From Mixophyes australis (Eukaryota; Chordata; Amphibia; Anura; Limnodynastidae): a stretch of DNA of 64,000 bases. The stretch lies in the NCBI GenBank assembly GCA_036250195.1, contig JAVHZZ010000003.1, positions 296,513,565-296,577,564 of the forward strand, read 5' to 3'. Below, one piece after another: positions 12,610 through 23,612 of the stretch. Position 1 is the stretch's first letter. The number at the start of each line of letters is the position of its first letter. A program made the position numbers and the translations under genes. Under the pieces are notes generated by a model. The model did no database searches. It worked only from the letters and a program-made list of their open reading frames with translations, and was not told the DNA's origin.

Positions 12610-14189
12610 AAAGTGTCAAATATGGAACACATAGTAATTTATAGGCATTCTGCTTGAGCACAAGAGTAACTTGAAGCTGCACTGTTTCAAAATGTTGCCC
12701 CTTTCCATCTCACATCTACTTCTACCAATGTCTCTCTGATTGCAGTTTATTTTTATTTAAAGCTTTAACTTTATTATATAAAGTGGTTATCAATCCTTGT
12801 TTTTTTCCCAAAACACCTGTCCTTCAATTAAGCTAAATAAATAGATCTCACTAAAATGCTTATCTAAATAGATTTGACTAAAATGAGAATATAAATTGAG
12901 CTTTATACTTGATAATGGCCCTGACATAATGTGACTTTTTTTTATCAGAAAGCTTTTTTATCAGAAAGCTTTATATATTTATTTTCTTTATGATAAACAA
13001 TATTCTTTGAATCTGAATGATTAACAAAGCTAAATATCTGATTAATATAACACAAGAATGATCACACAGGTATATATAATAGCATCACAAAAAACTAAAC
13101 TTTGAATAATCTTAACTTAGTTCAAAGTCATAGTGCCACTTAGTATTTCAGGAGCCTTTACCAAAAATTCTGCCTGTGCAGGATGGCTTGAATCAAAATG
13201 TCCAAAAGGAGATGTTAAGTGTTTTCTAACTGTCCTATAGGATCCAACGTACAAGAAGAGCCTTTATACACCTCCTGTGGCCACTTGCAACCATGTCTGT
13301 GAAGGGGCATTTGGTGCCTTGGCAAAATTGCCAAGAAAATTCAATTGGGTACTTTGGATTTCAGCTGTGTGGTTTTTTTAAAGCTGGCAAAAGAGCTTAT
13401 TTGAAGCACTTAGCTTAAAATCAAACAGAGAGTTCAGATATAGGGTAAGTTCTTCCCTGGTTTGATGCAGAAAGCTCCTTCCAATTATATTCATCCAAGA
13501 TCCAAGTCAGGATCATATAATGAAGTCAAAGAGATATTTGACTCTGATATATCTTTTATCCTAAGATCATTTTTTCTGGTTCTTTAGAACTTGCTACATT
13601 CTATAAGTTTGTTTAATTTGTCCTGCAGATAAAGGATCATGTTGTCTAGATTTTTATGTAAACCAATCAACTTCTCTTGTACATTCTCTAATAATTTTAC
13701 CCTTTCTCCCAGGACTGAGACCTTGGCCACCCCTTCCTTTACTGATTTAGTAAGATATCTTACTAAATCTTACTGTATAGAAATCAATATAGTAAGATCT
13801 GCATAGTCATGAAGAGCAGCCCTTGGATAACTTTTTTTAATGCGCGGAAATTGGCTTATTCCTCCTATAATATCCTGGCATGCATAAATATAGGGATTAA
13901 TGCACATAATATGAATATGCATATTGCATTCATCACTAGTAAGACCACAACTTAAATACACACAAGTTTGGCTACACACTATTGAAAGAACAAAGAAGAA
14001 ATAGAGAGAGTTCAGAGGTGTGCAAGCTTCTTAATAAAGGGAATTAAAGTATAAAGAAAAGTTATGCTGAGAAGTCAGAGTGCTGAAATGGAAAATGACT
14101 CCTATAGCTCAAGTGTTGTCAAATTTATTAAAGAATGAATGCATAAAATGCACTTATAAAGAGTCACTATAAATATAGGCATATACTGG
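12610..14189. other. Mostly anonymous DNA with a possible retroviral coding remnant
   Basis: Largely AT-rich. On the minus strand, 13,764 to 13,584 is open for about 60 codons. It predicts a charged, leucine-rich stretch with the motifs GERVKLLENVQEKL and LQDKLNKLIE, which would form a coiled coil. The sequence on either side has mixed composition like old retroelement DNA, but I cannot assign a family. Confidence 0.25.
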
Positions 14190-15023
14190 TGTCGAAGTCA
14201 GCAAATTGGAAAAAGTCATTTCAATTAATATCGAGCAAACTTGATTGTCTTTGTCTGAAATTATGCGTAGAGCACGCTACGGTGTAAAAGGGCGTATCCA
14301 GCCGCAACATGTGGCAATAAACAGTTTCTACACTTTTACACACATTCGCACAAACATAAACATTTGTAAATAGTACACATTAATTGTAGTTGCAACACAT
14401 AGTCATTTATGTTGAAATATAGTAGAATTCATGTTTAATAAAGGAGGTATATGCATACTAGAGAAACCTACGGTTCAGGTTAAGGGAAATGTGTCATGTT
14501 TGATATCATATTAATCCCCTTTACATCAGCAGCTGTCTGGTGCATTCGGCGAAGAGATCGCACATTGCATACTCTAGTTATTGATGTTAGGGAATAAACC
14601 TTTAATATGATATTGACTGTGAAATGCTAATGGACTGATTGTAATTGGAGTTTTGGCGGGAAGAACAGAGCTCATCCCCTGGAGAGATGACCCCCACCTT
14701 TGGATTCCTTAGATTGAATCAACCTATGATGTGCAACTCCCTGGACCCTCCTGAAGCCTGGACCAATAGAAGCAAGCTATACCATCTGCATTGTTTCACT
14801 GTATCTCTGTTTGCATATGAGCAGTAGCTCTAATGTAGTGTTCAGTCACCTTGACCACAGACTTCAGACCTGAATGACTGTACACTGGATCCAGAGCGCC
14901 TGCGATAAGTAACGGCTGTACTTATTATTATTTTGCTTGAATTATTCTGCTACTTTTTGAGAATAAATATTTGTACGTTGGAATCACAAATCGAGATTCG
15001 ACAATCGTTATTGGATAGCGACA
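14190..15023 (+). mobile_element. LTR of TGTCG...CGAYA family, copy B
   Basis: This 834-bp unit begins TGTCGAAGTC and ends GCGACA, giving perfect 5-bp inverted ends TGTCG/CGACA. It matches copy A (833-1,662) and the partial copy at 61,645. Shared blocks include GTGCATTCGGCGAAGAGATC-type sequence near 14,540, a CCCCCACCTTTGGATTCCTT block near 14,690 and a GAATAAATAT polyadenylation-like signal near 14,961. The 5-bp flanks are not duplicated. Confidence 0.6.
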
Positions 15024-15522
15024 AAACGCTCTTAACACTGGGTTTAGCCTCTCAATGTTTTCCTGCTATGCTCCTTCAGCATGCAAGTGGAGAACACTTT
15101 ATATTTTCTAAGTAGTACACAGACAATTTATATAGAATAAATACAGGTGGTCCAATAAGCTTAATAAGATCCTATTATGATACATAAGTTCAGAGAATGC
15201 TATGCCTAATACTAATACATAAAAATACTACAAATGAGTTAATACAAAACCATAGGATAGGTAAATAAAAAAAACAATATAAAAACGTATTCATCACTCC
15301 TTTAAAAAAACTGTTAAAACCAAAATTGTCATTAAACAAGAGTAGTTAAATGCTCACCCCAGGCCATTTAAAGGGATATGGTAAACTCCAAGAAAATATA
15401 AATAAAGTATAAGCTTTTGAAGAATGTCAATATATGGTGTGGATAGTACTTTTAATTGTAATATGCAGTTCAAGGTCATAAAATGCTCAGAGGGGTGCCA
15501 AACGGATGGCCTGTGTATTGTG
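15024..15522. other. Intergenic DNA between two LTRs
   Basis: AT-rich. Neither a primer binding site nor a coding segment is recognisable downstream of the LTR. Confidence 0.45.
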
Positions 15523-16137
15523 TGTCAGGAACATGGAGCTACCTGATGAAATTGGCACAGCCCTATCTGGAGGCACAGAGACTATAGCAACTCCGGTCTT
15601 CACCAGGAACCCCTGCAAGGGAGTTTGGGCTTAGCTGCAAGTGACGCGCAGGACCCGGTTCTCATGGAGAACAATCAGCGAGGTAGATGGAAGCAAATGG
15701 ATAGTCAGGAAAGCCAATGTGAAGCTGAGTGGTCTACATAGTGCACAAGGAGGATCCGAAAGAATAGTCAGACAGGCAGGGGTTCAATACCAGAGAGGAC
15801 TTGTAGAACCCAAGGGAGAATCCAGAAGCAGTGTCAGGACCAAGCAGGTCATGAATCATGGAGTCAGACCAAAAACAGGGTAGTAGCATGAACGCCTGAA
15901 GCTGGTTAGACCTAATACTCTGGCACCATAATGGTGATCCTTATATAGGACTGACGGCAGTGTAATTATTGACGAAGGTGATGTCAGCAGCCGCTGCTGG
16001 ATCTCTGAATAGTGTCCCGTTGCCCAGTATGCACAGAAGGAGGAGCCGGGTGGTCGAGCCAACCAGATGTGACCTCTGTGGAGAGAGTAGGCAGCCGTCC
16101 CTGTGTGGATTGAAGAGCACAGGGTCGGCGCTTGACA
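15523..16137 (-). mobile_element. Solo LTR, Ty3/gypsy-like, with 5-bp duplication
   Basis: The 615-bp unit has TGTCA/TGACA ends and is flanked by an exact 5-bp duplication TTGTG (15,518-15,522 and 16,138-16,142), as expected for retroelement integration. On the minus strand it carries CCTATATAAGG, a TATA box, at about 15,939-15,949. It shares blocks with the plus-strand LTR at 44,424-45,124: GCAACGGGACRCT, and a YRCCATTAKGGTGCCAGAGTA block just after the TATA box. Only the LTR remains, so it probably arose by LTR-LTR recombination. The superfamily is inferred from end type and duplication length. Confidence 0.8.
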
Positions 16138-17649
16138 TTGTGTACCACACATTGTAATTGGTAGATCATATATGACGACTTGCAATTTAAAACCTTCTTC
16201 TGACTTTAACCATACATATGCCTGAGGATCATATATAGATACATTCTACAAGGCAACTGCACAGGCTTGAAATAGGCATACAATCTCAAAATCAACTATG
16301 ACAGATAACCTTAATGGAAATGAGAAAACAGTGTTATAATAACTTTGCTGTAACTATTAAGAAAAATTAGACAATTAGGTTTCTATAACTTGGTTTCTGA
16401 GAGGTATCATAGAGGTGACTTAATTAATATGTATAAATATATGCAAGGTCAATTTAAAGACTTGTCTAATAAAGTTCACAAACCCAGGATTGTGTAATGA
16501 TAAGGGGTCAACTATTGCAAATTAAAAATAGAAAATGTTTTTACAAGTTAATGTGTTGAACCTGTGGAATTCTTTAATACAAGAGGTGGTACAGGCAATT
16601 TTGTCATCATTTATATAATGGTTGTTGATCAATTGAAAATCACAATCCTCCACCCACTCTAGCTCCTATTTGATCCCATCTCCCGTTTTATGATCTATTA
16701 ATCTCAATTAAATGTTTTGCTTAACTCCCTCGCTTGTACCTTCCTATAATTTCATTCTTGACAAACTGTACCCTGTCCATCACTAGCTCAACCCTTTAAT
16801 AAATGAACCCACACACTTTACTTGCATACACATTGATAGTAGTTAAATTATTTTAACAATAATGACACTTGTATATGGTGTGATTTTGGTTGGTCAGTTT
16901 TACCAATTTTGCCAAATTGACCAACCATTGTTCAACAGGTCAAAATTTGATTTTTTTTTTTTATCTTACTCATGGTAAAAACAGGTCTAATAACCTCATT
17001 AATCAGTATGTGGGTTTCACCATGCCTGTCTGCAATGTGAGCTGGTAATCCCTTCTGAAATATGACCAATATGGTTCACTGGTATAGGTCATATGTTTAT
17101 TTATTTTAACTTTATAGTTTCTTTTAATTCTGTTGTGTATTTATTATGGTGTTAGACATAGACATAGTGGTGATCTATACCTAAAGGCAGCCATAAGAGG
17201 ACTCATTTTTGTTAAAACCCAGTAAAACAAATAAAAACTCCTTCCTAGAAGGTAGAATAGTCATATGTGTTCCTTACTAAATTAGTAAGGTTAAACAAAT
17301 CTTACACTTCGTTTTAACATAAAAAAAATATTACTGCACATAAGAGAAACTGATCTTCCCCACTGTTATTTTTGTTAAAGAGAGGTATGTGCTTTAATTG
17401 CATGGAATGTATATAAACAGACCATTAAGAGTTCTTACATACAGAACCTGTCTTCTCTTCACCAATGTATGCAACTAGGAAACACATGAATACAGGTAAC
17501 ATTTTTCCCTATGAAGATAAACTGTCTGTAAACACCAGCTTTCAGTGAAAATGTAACAAATTAACCAAAACGTTGCCTCTGGAGATGACTCTGTGTATGT
17601 TATTCAAGCTGACTTTGGCTTGTTCAGTCAACTGAGTCGCAAAATATAG
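16138..17649. other. Intergenic DNA, nothing recognised
   Basis: AT-rich, with no ORF above 60 codons and no repeat ends that I can support. Confidence 0.5.
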
Positions 17650-17815
17650 GGGTGGATTTATCAAACCTTCTAAAAAGGAAAAGTGGAGTTGTTGCCGATA
17701 CCAACCTATCAGATTCTAGCTATCATTTTCAAGAATGCACTAAATAAATGGTAGCTACAATCTGATTAGTTGCTATGGGCAATACTTCCACTGTTCCTTT
17801 TTAAAAGATTTGATC
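17650..17815. mobile_element. Diverged MITE related to 3,782-3,956
   Basis: Begins GGGGTGGATTTATCAAACC and contains the same inner blocks as the MITE at 3,782 (CAGATTCTAGCT, ATCTGATTAGTTGCTATGGG) in inverted arrangement. It ends near CCTTTTTAAAAGATTTGAT. The arms are much more diverged than in the other copy. Confidence 0.6.
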
Positions 17816-17889
17816 TGTCTACCATATAACCATCATAACTTGGATGCATCATTTCAAACCTTCAATATCTTATGACCAAGGGAAATACT

Positions 17890-18218
17890 AGCATAGTCGC
17901 TCATTTTACATCTAAATATGTTATCATATGCTCTCCATATGTGACTCTCATCCTTGATGAACATATCGTTGATCATGAACAAGTACCACCCCATGTCCTT
18001 TCTGCCGTTCTATACTCCGTGTAGATAGCCGCGAAAATACAGTACTCCTTAAGCCAATTGGGGAAGGATCTGTATGCTTTCTCCCCAAGACCATTCCTAC
18101 CATGAGTTTCCTCCAGGTTCTTTTTGCCTGACACCGTAATCGTAAACATATCAAACATATCAACAAAGACACCCCTCCTTATTTTGTTGCTGGGACCTGT
18201 AGTTCGAATGTTCACCAC
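17890..18218 (-). pseudogene. Orphan gag/ORF1-like coding fragment
   Basis: Two frames, joined by one frameshift near 17,990, give a continuous protein-like pattern. The first contains FPNWLKEYCIFAAIYTEY and the second HIWRAYDNIFR. From memory of amphibian and fish repeat proteins, a W-L/aromatic helix followed by a W..YD..FR motif is seen in gag-like or ORF1-like proteins of some retroelements, but I cannot name the family. No RT or integrase follows in the same orientation. The opposite strand is also open across 18,200-18,773, but without an ATG. Confidence 0.35.
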
Positions 18219-19303
18219 TCAAATCTACATCTGATTTCTGAGCATTCATCTGAGTTTTCTATAGAGACAGGGGGGTCAGTTGCTAGCCCACACTCACTTA
18301 GTCAGCCGTCTAACGGCTTAGAGGAGATAGATGAGGGGCCCAAACTCCCTGTTACTCTACATCCCCAGATATATGAGTCCAAGGGGGAGGGGAGTGTCCT
18401 GTTCAGTAGCCCCCAATATAAGAATTGCATAGTGAGTCCCACAGACAGGGAATATTGTAACTGGGAAGCAGGGCAGAGAGGAAGTAGGTCTTCTGCTGTG
18501 CCAGGATTAAGGGGCTCACACTTACAGGAGTTTTTGTGGGAGGGAGGCGTTCTCTCAAGCAGGACCCACAAAGAGACACAGTCATTGAGAGGTACAGAGA
18601 GTGTAGGTAAGAATGCAGAGATTAACCCACAGCTCTTGCAGGACCAGAAGTCCCAGCTAAATGAGATATTTAACCCCTTCTTAATCCGTTTCACCAGAGA
18701 ACCTATCGAGACCCAGCTAACAGCTATCCCATTTGAACCAGGTGGAATCTGTGGGAGATGGCTTGGGCAATGACCTGTCAGTCAATCCCCATGCCATCTC
18801 TTAAAAAGGGAAGGTGTCGTGAACATAGAGAGCTTGCAGTTATTTATAAGAGATAAAATCATAACTGCAGTGTAAATATGTTATGTCAAAGGAATCCATT
18901 GATAAGTTGAGTTACTAGTCGGATGTTCTAACTTACAAGGTCCATAAACTTGAGTGTTTTGAGAGCATATTATTCTATTGTCTGTATTTGAGCACAATCC
19001 TTAGTTATGTGTGTTGTTTTTATCATCTATATACTCCTCTTTTATCTGTGGGGTCCATAATTGTGTTCCACCGAACTGGGCATAAAGTGGGACAGGTAAT
19101 ATGTGGAATTTACACATTATTTAGGTGTTCAGTATACTGTATGTCTGAAAACCTCTTGTGCACCAGTTTTCTGAATACTTCACACACATTCCTTTGGTTT
19201 GGATCCATAACTGCGTAGCTACATTAAACATATTTCTATATACCAGTTCGTTGCTAGTCATTTACTATTACTAGTGCTATGCACATTATCACAAGAAAAG
19301 GAT
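18219..19303. other. Open but unassigned sequence beside the ERV
   Basis: The plus strand is open for about 195 codons up to a stop at 18,773, but has no in-frame ATG and no motif I recognise. The minus strand holds an overlapping 130-codon ORF. At 18,804-18,817 a purine-rich AAAAAGGGAAGG run directly precedes TGTCGTGAAC, which looks like a polypurine tract meeting an LTR start. No matching LTR end was found, so this stays a suggestion. Confidence 0.3.
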
Positions 19304-20152
19304 TCATGGTGCTTCGCCATCAGAATTTTTGCAGTGAGACACGTGGACCCAGGTGTCTCTTCCTCGTAACTTAACAGAAGTGGGAGTGGTCAAGATCACT
19401 TGGTATGTTCCGTCAAATCTGGGTTCCAAAGTTTTCCTCACGTGCTTTTTTAGGTAGACCCAATCTCCTGGTTGCAAGGTATGGGTTCCTGTATCGTTAT
19501 TTGGATCTGGAATGGAGGAGAAAACTTGAGAGTGCACATTAGTCATTATCTTTGTAAGCTGTATTAAATAATCAGTTAGATCTGCATGATTATGTTGCAA
19601 TTGCTGAGGAAAATAACACCCTGTCTTGCCCCTCCCCCTCAAACAATATTGCATAAGAGAACAACTTATGCTTCTTTCCTTGTGTTCCTGGTGTTGCTCT
19701 CACTGAATAAAGGTAGACAATCTACCCAGGTTTTTCCTGTTTCTGCAATAATTTTCTGAATTTTTAAACTTTAATGTGCCATTCAATCTTTCCACTTTTC
19801 CATCTTGCCTGAGGCCTATAGGGGGGGTATGAAAGACTTGCTGTATCCCCATATCCTTCATTATATTTTGCATTACTTCCCCCGTGAAGTGCGATCCTTG
19901 GTCTGATTCTATTGTTTCAGGTATTCCATACCTGCAAATTACTTCACTTATCAGTTTCTTGGCCGTGTTTTTAGCTGTTGCCTTAGCCACTGCCCAGGCC
20001 TCTGGCCAATTTGAGAATAGATCTGTACACACAAGGTTATACTCATGTGTTCCTACCCTAGGTAGCTGTATATAGTCAATCTGCAATCTCTGAAATGGGT
20101 ACAATGGCTTTGGTGTGTTCTTCTGTGGTGTCTGGTACCTTGTGAAATGCAA
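19304..20152 (-). pseudogene. ERV integrase (core and C-terminal domain), broken
   Basis: The first frame (20,152 to 19,700) holds the RNase H-like integrase core with all three acidic residues: Asp26 in QIDYIQ, Asp84 in SDQGSHFTG and Glu121 in GKVERLNGTL. By count, 36 residues separate Asp84 and Glu121, one more than the usual 35. After a frameshift, the second frame (19,654 to 19,304) carries LQPGDWVYLKK and a following VKLRGRDTWVHVSHCK, the SH3-like DNA-binding domain of gammaretroviral-type integrases. The N-terminal zinc-binding domain is absent, because the core joins RT sequence almost directly. The protein joined virus cDNA to host DNA; this copy cannot. Confidence 0.9.
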
Positions 20153-20380
20153 TGTCCTAAAAATATTACCTTACTCTGTGCTGCTTGTATTTTTCGGGGG
20201 TGATACCTTGCAATGTTGCTGCCCTAAGCAGTTAATTAATGATATAGTCTCTTCCTGACACCCCTCAATCGTTTGGCAACACAGTAATAAGTCATCTACA
20301 TATTGTAAGAGTGTTTTGTTTTTGTTCAACAGCTGCTGGAGCCTGTTCTATTAATTGTGTACAATGTATTAAACACCTCT
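20153..20380 (-). pseudogene. ERV reverse transcriptase remnant with YVDD
   Basis: The minus strand encodes LLQYVDDLLL; the YVDD box lies at 20,302-20,291 and contains two of the polymerase's catalytic aspartates. It is followed by the expected helix, and then, after a one-base shift near 20,195, by a KVIFLGH motif typical of retroviral RT. About 50 bases later the integrase core begins, so the rest of RT, RNase H and the integrase N-terminus are deleted. Upstream RT motifs are not recognisable. Confidence 0.8.
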
Positions 20381-21041
20381 GTAGTCTCAAGTCCCCAGAA
20401 TCTACAGTTTTTTTGTTCTGCTACTACAGCGGGACCGGCTACTTCATTTATTTGAATCTATGAAATAGCCTGTGTCAATAATTCTCCTGCTGCTGCATCG
20501 ACTTATCGTTGTATGCGAGTGGGGCAGGAGGTTCTTTTGGTTTCAATTCACCTGGCCTACGGGTCTGACTTTAAATCACATACAAAGGTTCACCTAACAT
20601 TCTCCCAACTGAATATGCTTACAGCAGGCATACATTTATCCATAGAAGCAATACCAAAAAATAAATCATTTACACCTATAATAGAACTAAACGACCTAGC
20701 TGGAATCTTAACACTGTATCACGAGTCAAATTACTATCAAAAATCCCTTCAAATCAATATCCAGAAATGTAGTGAAATTATACTAATACAATTTTAAAAA
20801 TGGAAAAGCAGAAAGCAAAGATTATTATTTTTGTAATCCACAAAACACTCACTTTCTTGCTAAAAGAGGAAGGAAAAGAAATATAACTGATATGTTTTTA
20901 GCATACAGTTGTGGAACTACAAGTCCAGCATTCAATTAGCTTCAATGTGCTGTTACCACTCCAGAGATATTTCAATTACTCTTGAATTACTGAAGCACAC
21001 TCGAAAACCTCTTTTCTATCAACCACATATATTGTCAAATA
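20381..21041 (-). other. Eroded ERV interior
   Basis: Between the RT remnant and the inserted hAT element. Presumably former gag-pol sequence, but no motif survives that I can name. The 94-codon plus-strand ORF at 20,513-20,797 looks like a chance ORF. Confidence 0.35.
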
Positions 21042-21207
21042 CAGTGCCGTAACTAGACATGTTAGCGCCCTGGGCGAGACAGGGCACTGGCGCCCCCATC
21101 TAAATGGGACTGACATTTGTTAAGTGGGTGTGGCCAACCTAATGTGGGGGTGTGGCTAGCACTTTACTGAAAGAATTCTGTTACACATATTTGCAAATAC
21201 ATGATAG

Positions 21208-21210
<3 letters not shown>

Positions 21211-21249
<39 letters not shown>
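21211..21249. repeat. (TA)n microsatellite
   Basis: Uninterrupted TA units ending directly at the inner hAT-like start AGTGGTGGGATTC. Confidence 0.95.
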
Positions 21250-21252
<3 letters not shown>

Positions 21253-22027
21253 GTGGGATTCAAATAAATTAACAACCGGTTCTCTGCCCTGATGACCATT
21301 TAAAGCATGCAAAAATATATACCGAAAGGTATTCTAATATTTCATGCACTTAATGCTCAAATAAGAACAGTAAAAATGATACACAAAACTAGTTTGTTAT
21401 AAGAAAGAGTTTTAAAATGTTAAAGAAAAAATATTAAAGAATACCTTACCTGACAAAAATCTGTTTTTAATATTATATTCATATTATCGCACAGTAATGC
21501 CCCCAGTTCATATTATGCCATAGTAATGGCTCTCTTCATTACACTGTACCATGTAGCCTTCCTTTGCCCCTGAAAATACTGCGATGCAACTTCCTTTGCC
21601 CCTCAAAACACTGCGATATGTAAAAAGGTGCTTTGGGCAATAGAGAATGCACTATTTTAACCATAAAGGGGAACACTAAAATCTAATTTCAATAACTACA
21701 ATGTGCTTTTAGAACTAAATAGCTAACAATCTTTGGAACTGGCACTTGTATAAAATGTACCAGAAATGTAGAAGATAATAATATTTATTACAAAAAATAT
21801 TCATATCAGTTCTACCTAAACAAGGTATTTGTTCCATTAAGTGTCATTAATTTACAGAGGGGAGGAGGGCAATATTAGATCTCCCATAGTTATAAATATT
21901 GGATACGTCATATTAAAACGATAAACACCACATAACGAGACCTTCAGTCAAGCAAATAAAGTGACCACACCACCAGAGTGTGCTGGAGTGACTTGCAGTT
22001 TAAAATAAAATAGGCTGTAAATTAGGG

Positions 22028-22060
22028 GGGGAGAGAGAGAGAGAGAGAGAGAGATAGAGA
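22028..22060. repeat. (GA)n microsatellite
   Basis: GA units with one GATA interruption, preceded by a G-rich run, just before the multi-hairpin segment. Confidence 0.9.
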
Positions 22061-22073
22061 GAATATATTCAGC

Positions 22074-22209
22074 CTTTTATTTACTTCCACAGTGGAACGC
22101 ATGTACGTTCCACTGACAGGAGGTTCATCATTTGGAATGCAAGTTTGAGTTCCAAATGCTGAATTTCCTGTCAGTGGAACGCACATGCGTTCCACTGCGG
22201 AAGTAAAAG
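22074..22209. repeat. Nested inverted repeat, branched hairpin
   Basis: Outer arms 22,074-22,120 and 22,167-22,209 are inverted copies. Each arm contains its own 24-nt palindrome: 22,091-22,114 and 22,173-22,196, both with stems AGTGGAACG/CGTTCCACT. The centre holds another stem, CATTTGGAA (22,129-22,137) with TTCCAAATG (22,150-22,158). The segment can fold as one long hairpin or as a three-hairpin branched form. It probably represents a foldback element or a subterminal hairpin of the host hAT element. Confidence 0.85.
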
Positions 22210-22888
22210 CCTGTAGATACAGGACCAGGTAGCGGGCGGCTGCTGCGCCCACTTGGGCTTGCTCCCTGGGTCGACGGCACCGCCCGCACATACCTAGTTA
22301 CGGCTCTGGTCAAATAAGACCTTCTCTTTCACATTGAGCAAACTGGGGAGAGAAACTGCAACTTCATTCCCACTCTGCTCATAGTCACCCTCATTTTCTC
22401 AACACACTGAAGTCTTTTACACAGAATAGGAAGGGGGAAGACATTCTATTCTCTGTCTTTTATTCACACATAGTAAGACGGAAACAAAACAAAAAAAACT
22501 AGATAATATGCACGTTATGTGTAATTTGTCTTTTATTTCTTTTTTTTTTCTTTTCTTTCCCAATTCATTTTGTACAACCAATAGCCAAAAAGAATGACCC
22601 TCTGAATTTAAAAGGCTTTCTCGAATTACTACCAGCACAAATACTGTTAACTCTAAATCCTTCAGTAGTTAATTTAAATATTATTGTACACTTTTTTTCA
22701 ACAACAGACATTTAAAGCAATATGACAAAATATAACAAATACAAACAATGAATCTTAACAGAACCAGAAGGGTGAGTATTCTTGAACCTTCACATCAAAA
22801 TGATGAATCTTAGAAGACACAGAAATAATAACGACCTTTTTAGATCAGCATAAAACTTCTACCCACCGCGGTTTTGTCATTCCTAGTT

Positions 22889-23174
22889 CATACTTGCCAA
22901 CTCTCCCGGAATGTCCGGGAGACTCACGAAATTCGGGTAGGTCTCCCGGACTCCCAGGAGAGCAGGCAAGTATCCCGTATTCGGAAACTTTCTCCTCAAA
23001 ATGATGCGATTTGCGGTGAATCCCGTCATTTTGGCCCCGCCCCTCCCGCAACAAAAACTGCATTTTGGGGCCAAAATGTCGCCATTCGCTGCACCTCGCC
23101 CCTCCTGCCCTCCAACCACACCCTCCCCTGCCCGGGATCTCCCGGAATTAAGTTTCCAAAGGTTGGCAATTATG
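22889..23174. mobile_element. 286-bp MITE, exact 8-bp duplication
   Basis: Ends CATACTTGCCAAC and GTTGGCAATTATG are inverted copies. The flanks TCCTAGTT (22,881-22,888 and 23,175-23,182) are an exact 8-bp duplication, which points to a hAT-type transposase. The interior is unusually GC-rich for the window, with repeated CTCCCGG motifs. It sits in the ERV gag-like region and continues the ERV reading frame on neither side. Sequence at 49,940-50,215 is a distant relative. Confidence 0.9.
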
Positions 23175-23612
23175 TCCTAGTTCTGAAAGCTATATATTGC
23201 TTAATTAAAAAGATCATAATTTCTATATCAGGGGGTAATTGTTCTGATGGGTGATTATGTGGGTCTGATGGTGCACTTGGGTGTGTCTGAGTAGGTGGCG
23301 GGTTTACAGTTGTATGTCCCTGGATGTCTTTTACCATCACCTCCTTTACCATTTGTTCTTGTTCTATATGTCTACATGCCCTTACCCATGCTGATACTTG
23401 GTGGTCTTTCTTATTCCTAGTAATCCATATACTATGCTTTTTCTGAAAGGTCTCCCATCTTCAAGGATCCAATGACCCTATATCTGGCATTCCTGTCTTT
23501 CTAAAGATAATATGGATTTCTCTAACAGCCACAATACCTTCTCTTTCCTTAACTAGATCCACAGGAGTGTATGATGTCTGTACCATCATACCTTTACTGC
23601 CCTGGGCCCCAT
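23175..23612 (-). pseudogene. ERV gag-like frame
   Basis: An open minus-strand frame of about 135 codons runs from 23,612 into the MITE, with one TGA at 23,463-23,461. It predicts a basic, helical N-terminal part (KKHSIWITRNKKDHQVSAWV) followed by a proline-rich linker (VNPPPTQTHPSAPSDPHNHP). Position downstream of the leader and the proline-rich linker fit the matrix/linker region of a gammaretrovirus-like Gag. Methionine at 23,589 may be internal. Assignment rests mainly on position, not on a strong domain match. Confidence 0.45.

Larger units (their letters stand above)
21042..22308. mobile_element. Non-autonomous hAT element, 8-bp duplication
   Basis: The 1,267-bp element has ends CAGTGCCGTAACTAG and, complemented, CAGAGCCGTAACTAG. 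It is flanked by an exact 8-bp duplication GTCAAATA (21,034-21,041 and 22,309-22,316), diagnostic of hAT transposition. It has no transposase. Inside are a (TA)n array, a second hAT-like start at 21,250 (AGTGGTGGGATTCAAAT), a (GA)n array and an elaborate hairpin at 22,074-22,209. It landed in the ERV, so it is younger than the ERV. Confidence 0.9.

Noticed and set aside
18302..18694. 130-codon minus ORF proposed as ERV env
   Set aside because: No signal peptide, fusion peptide, CX6CC motif or transmembrane anchor in the right order. The opposite strand is equally open.
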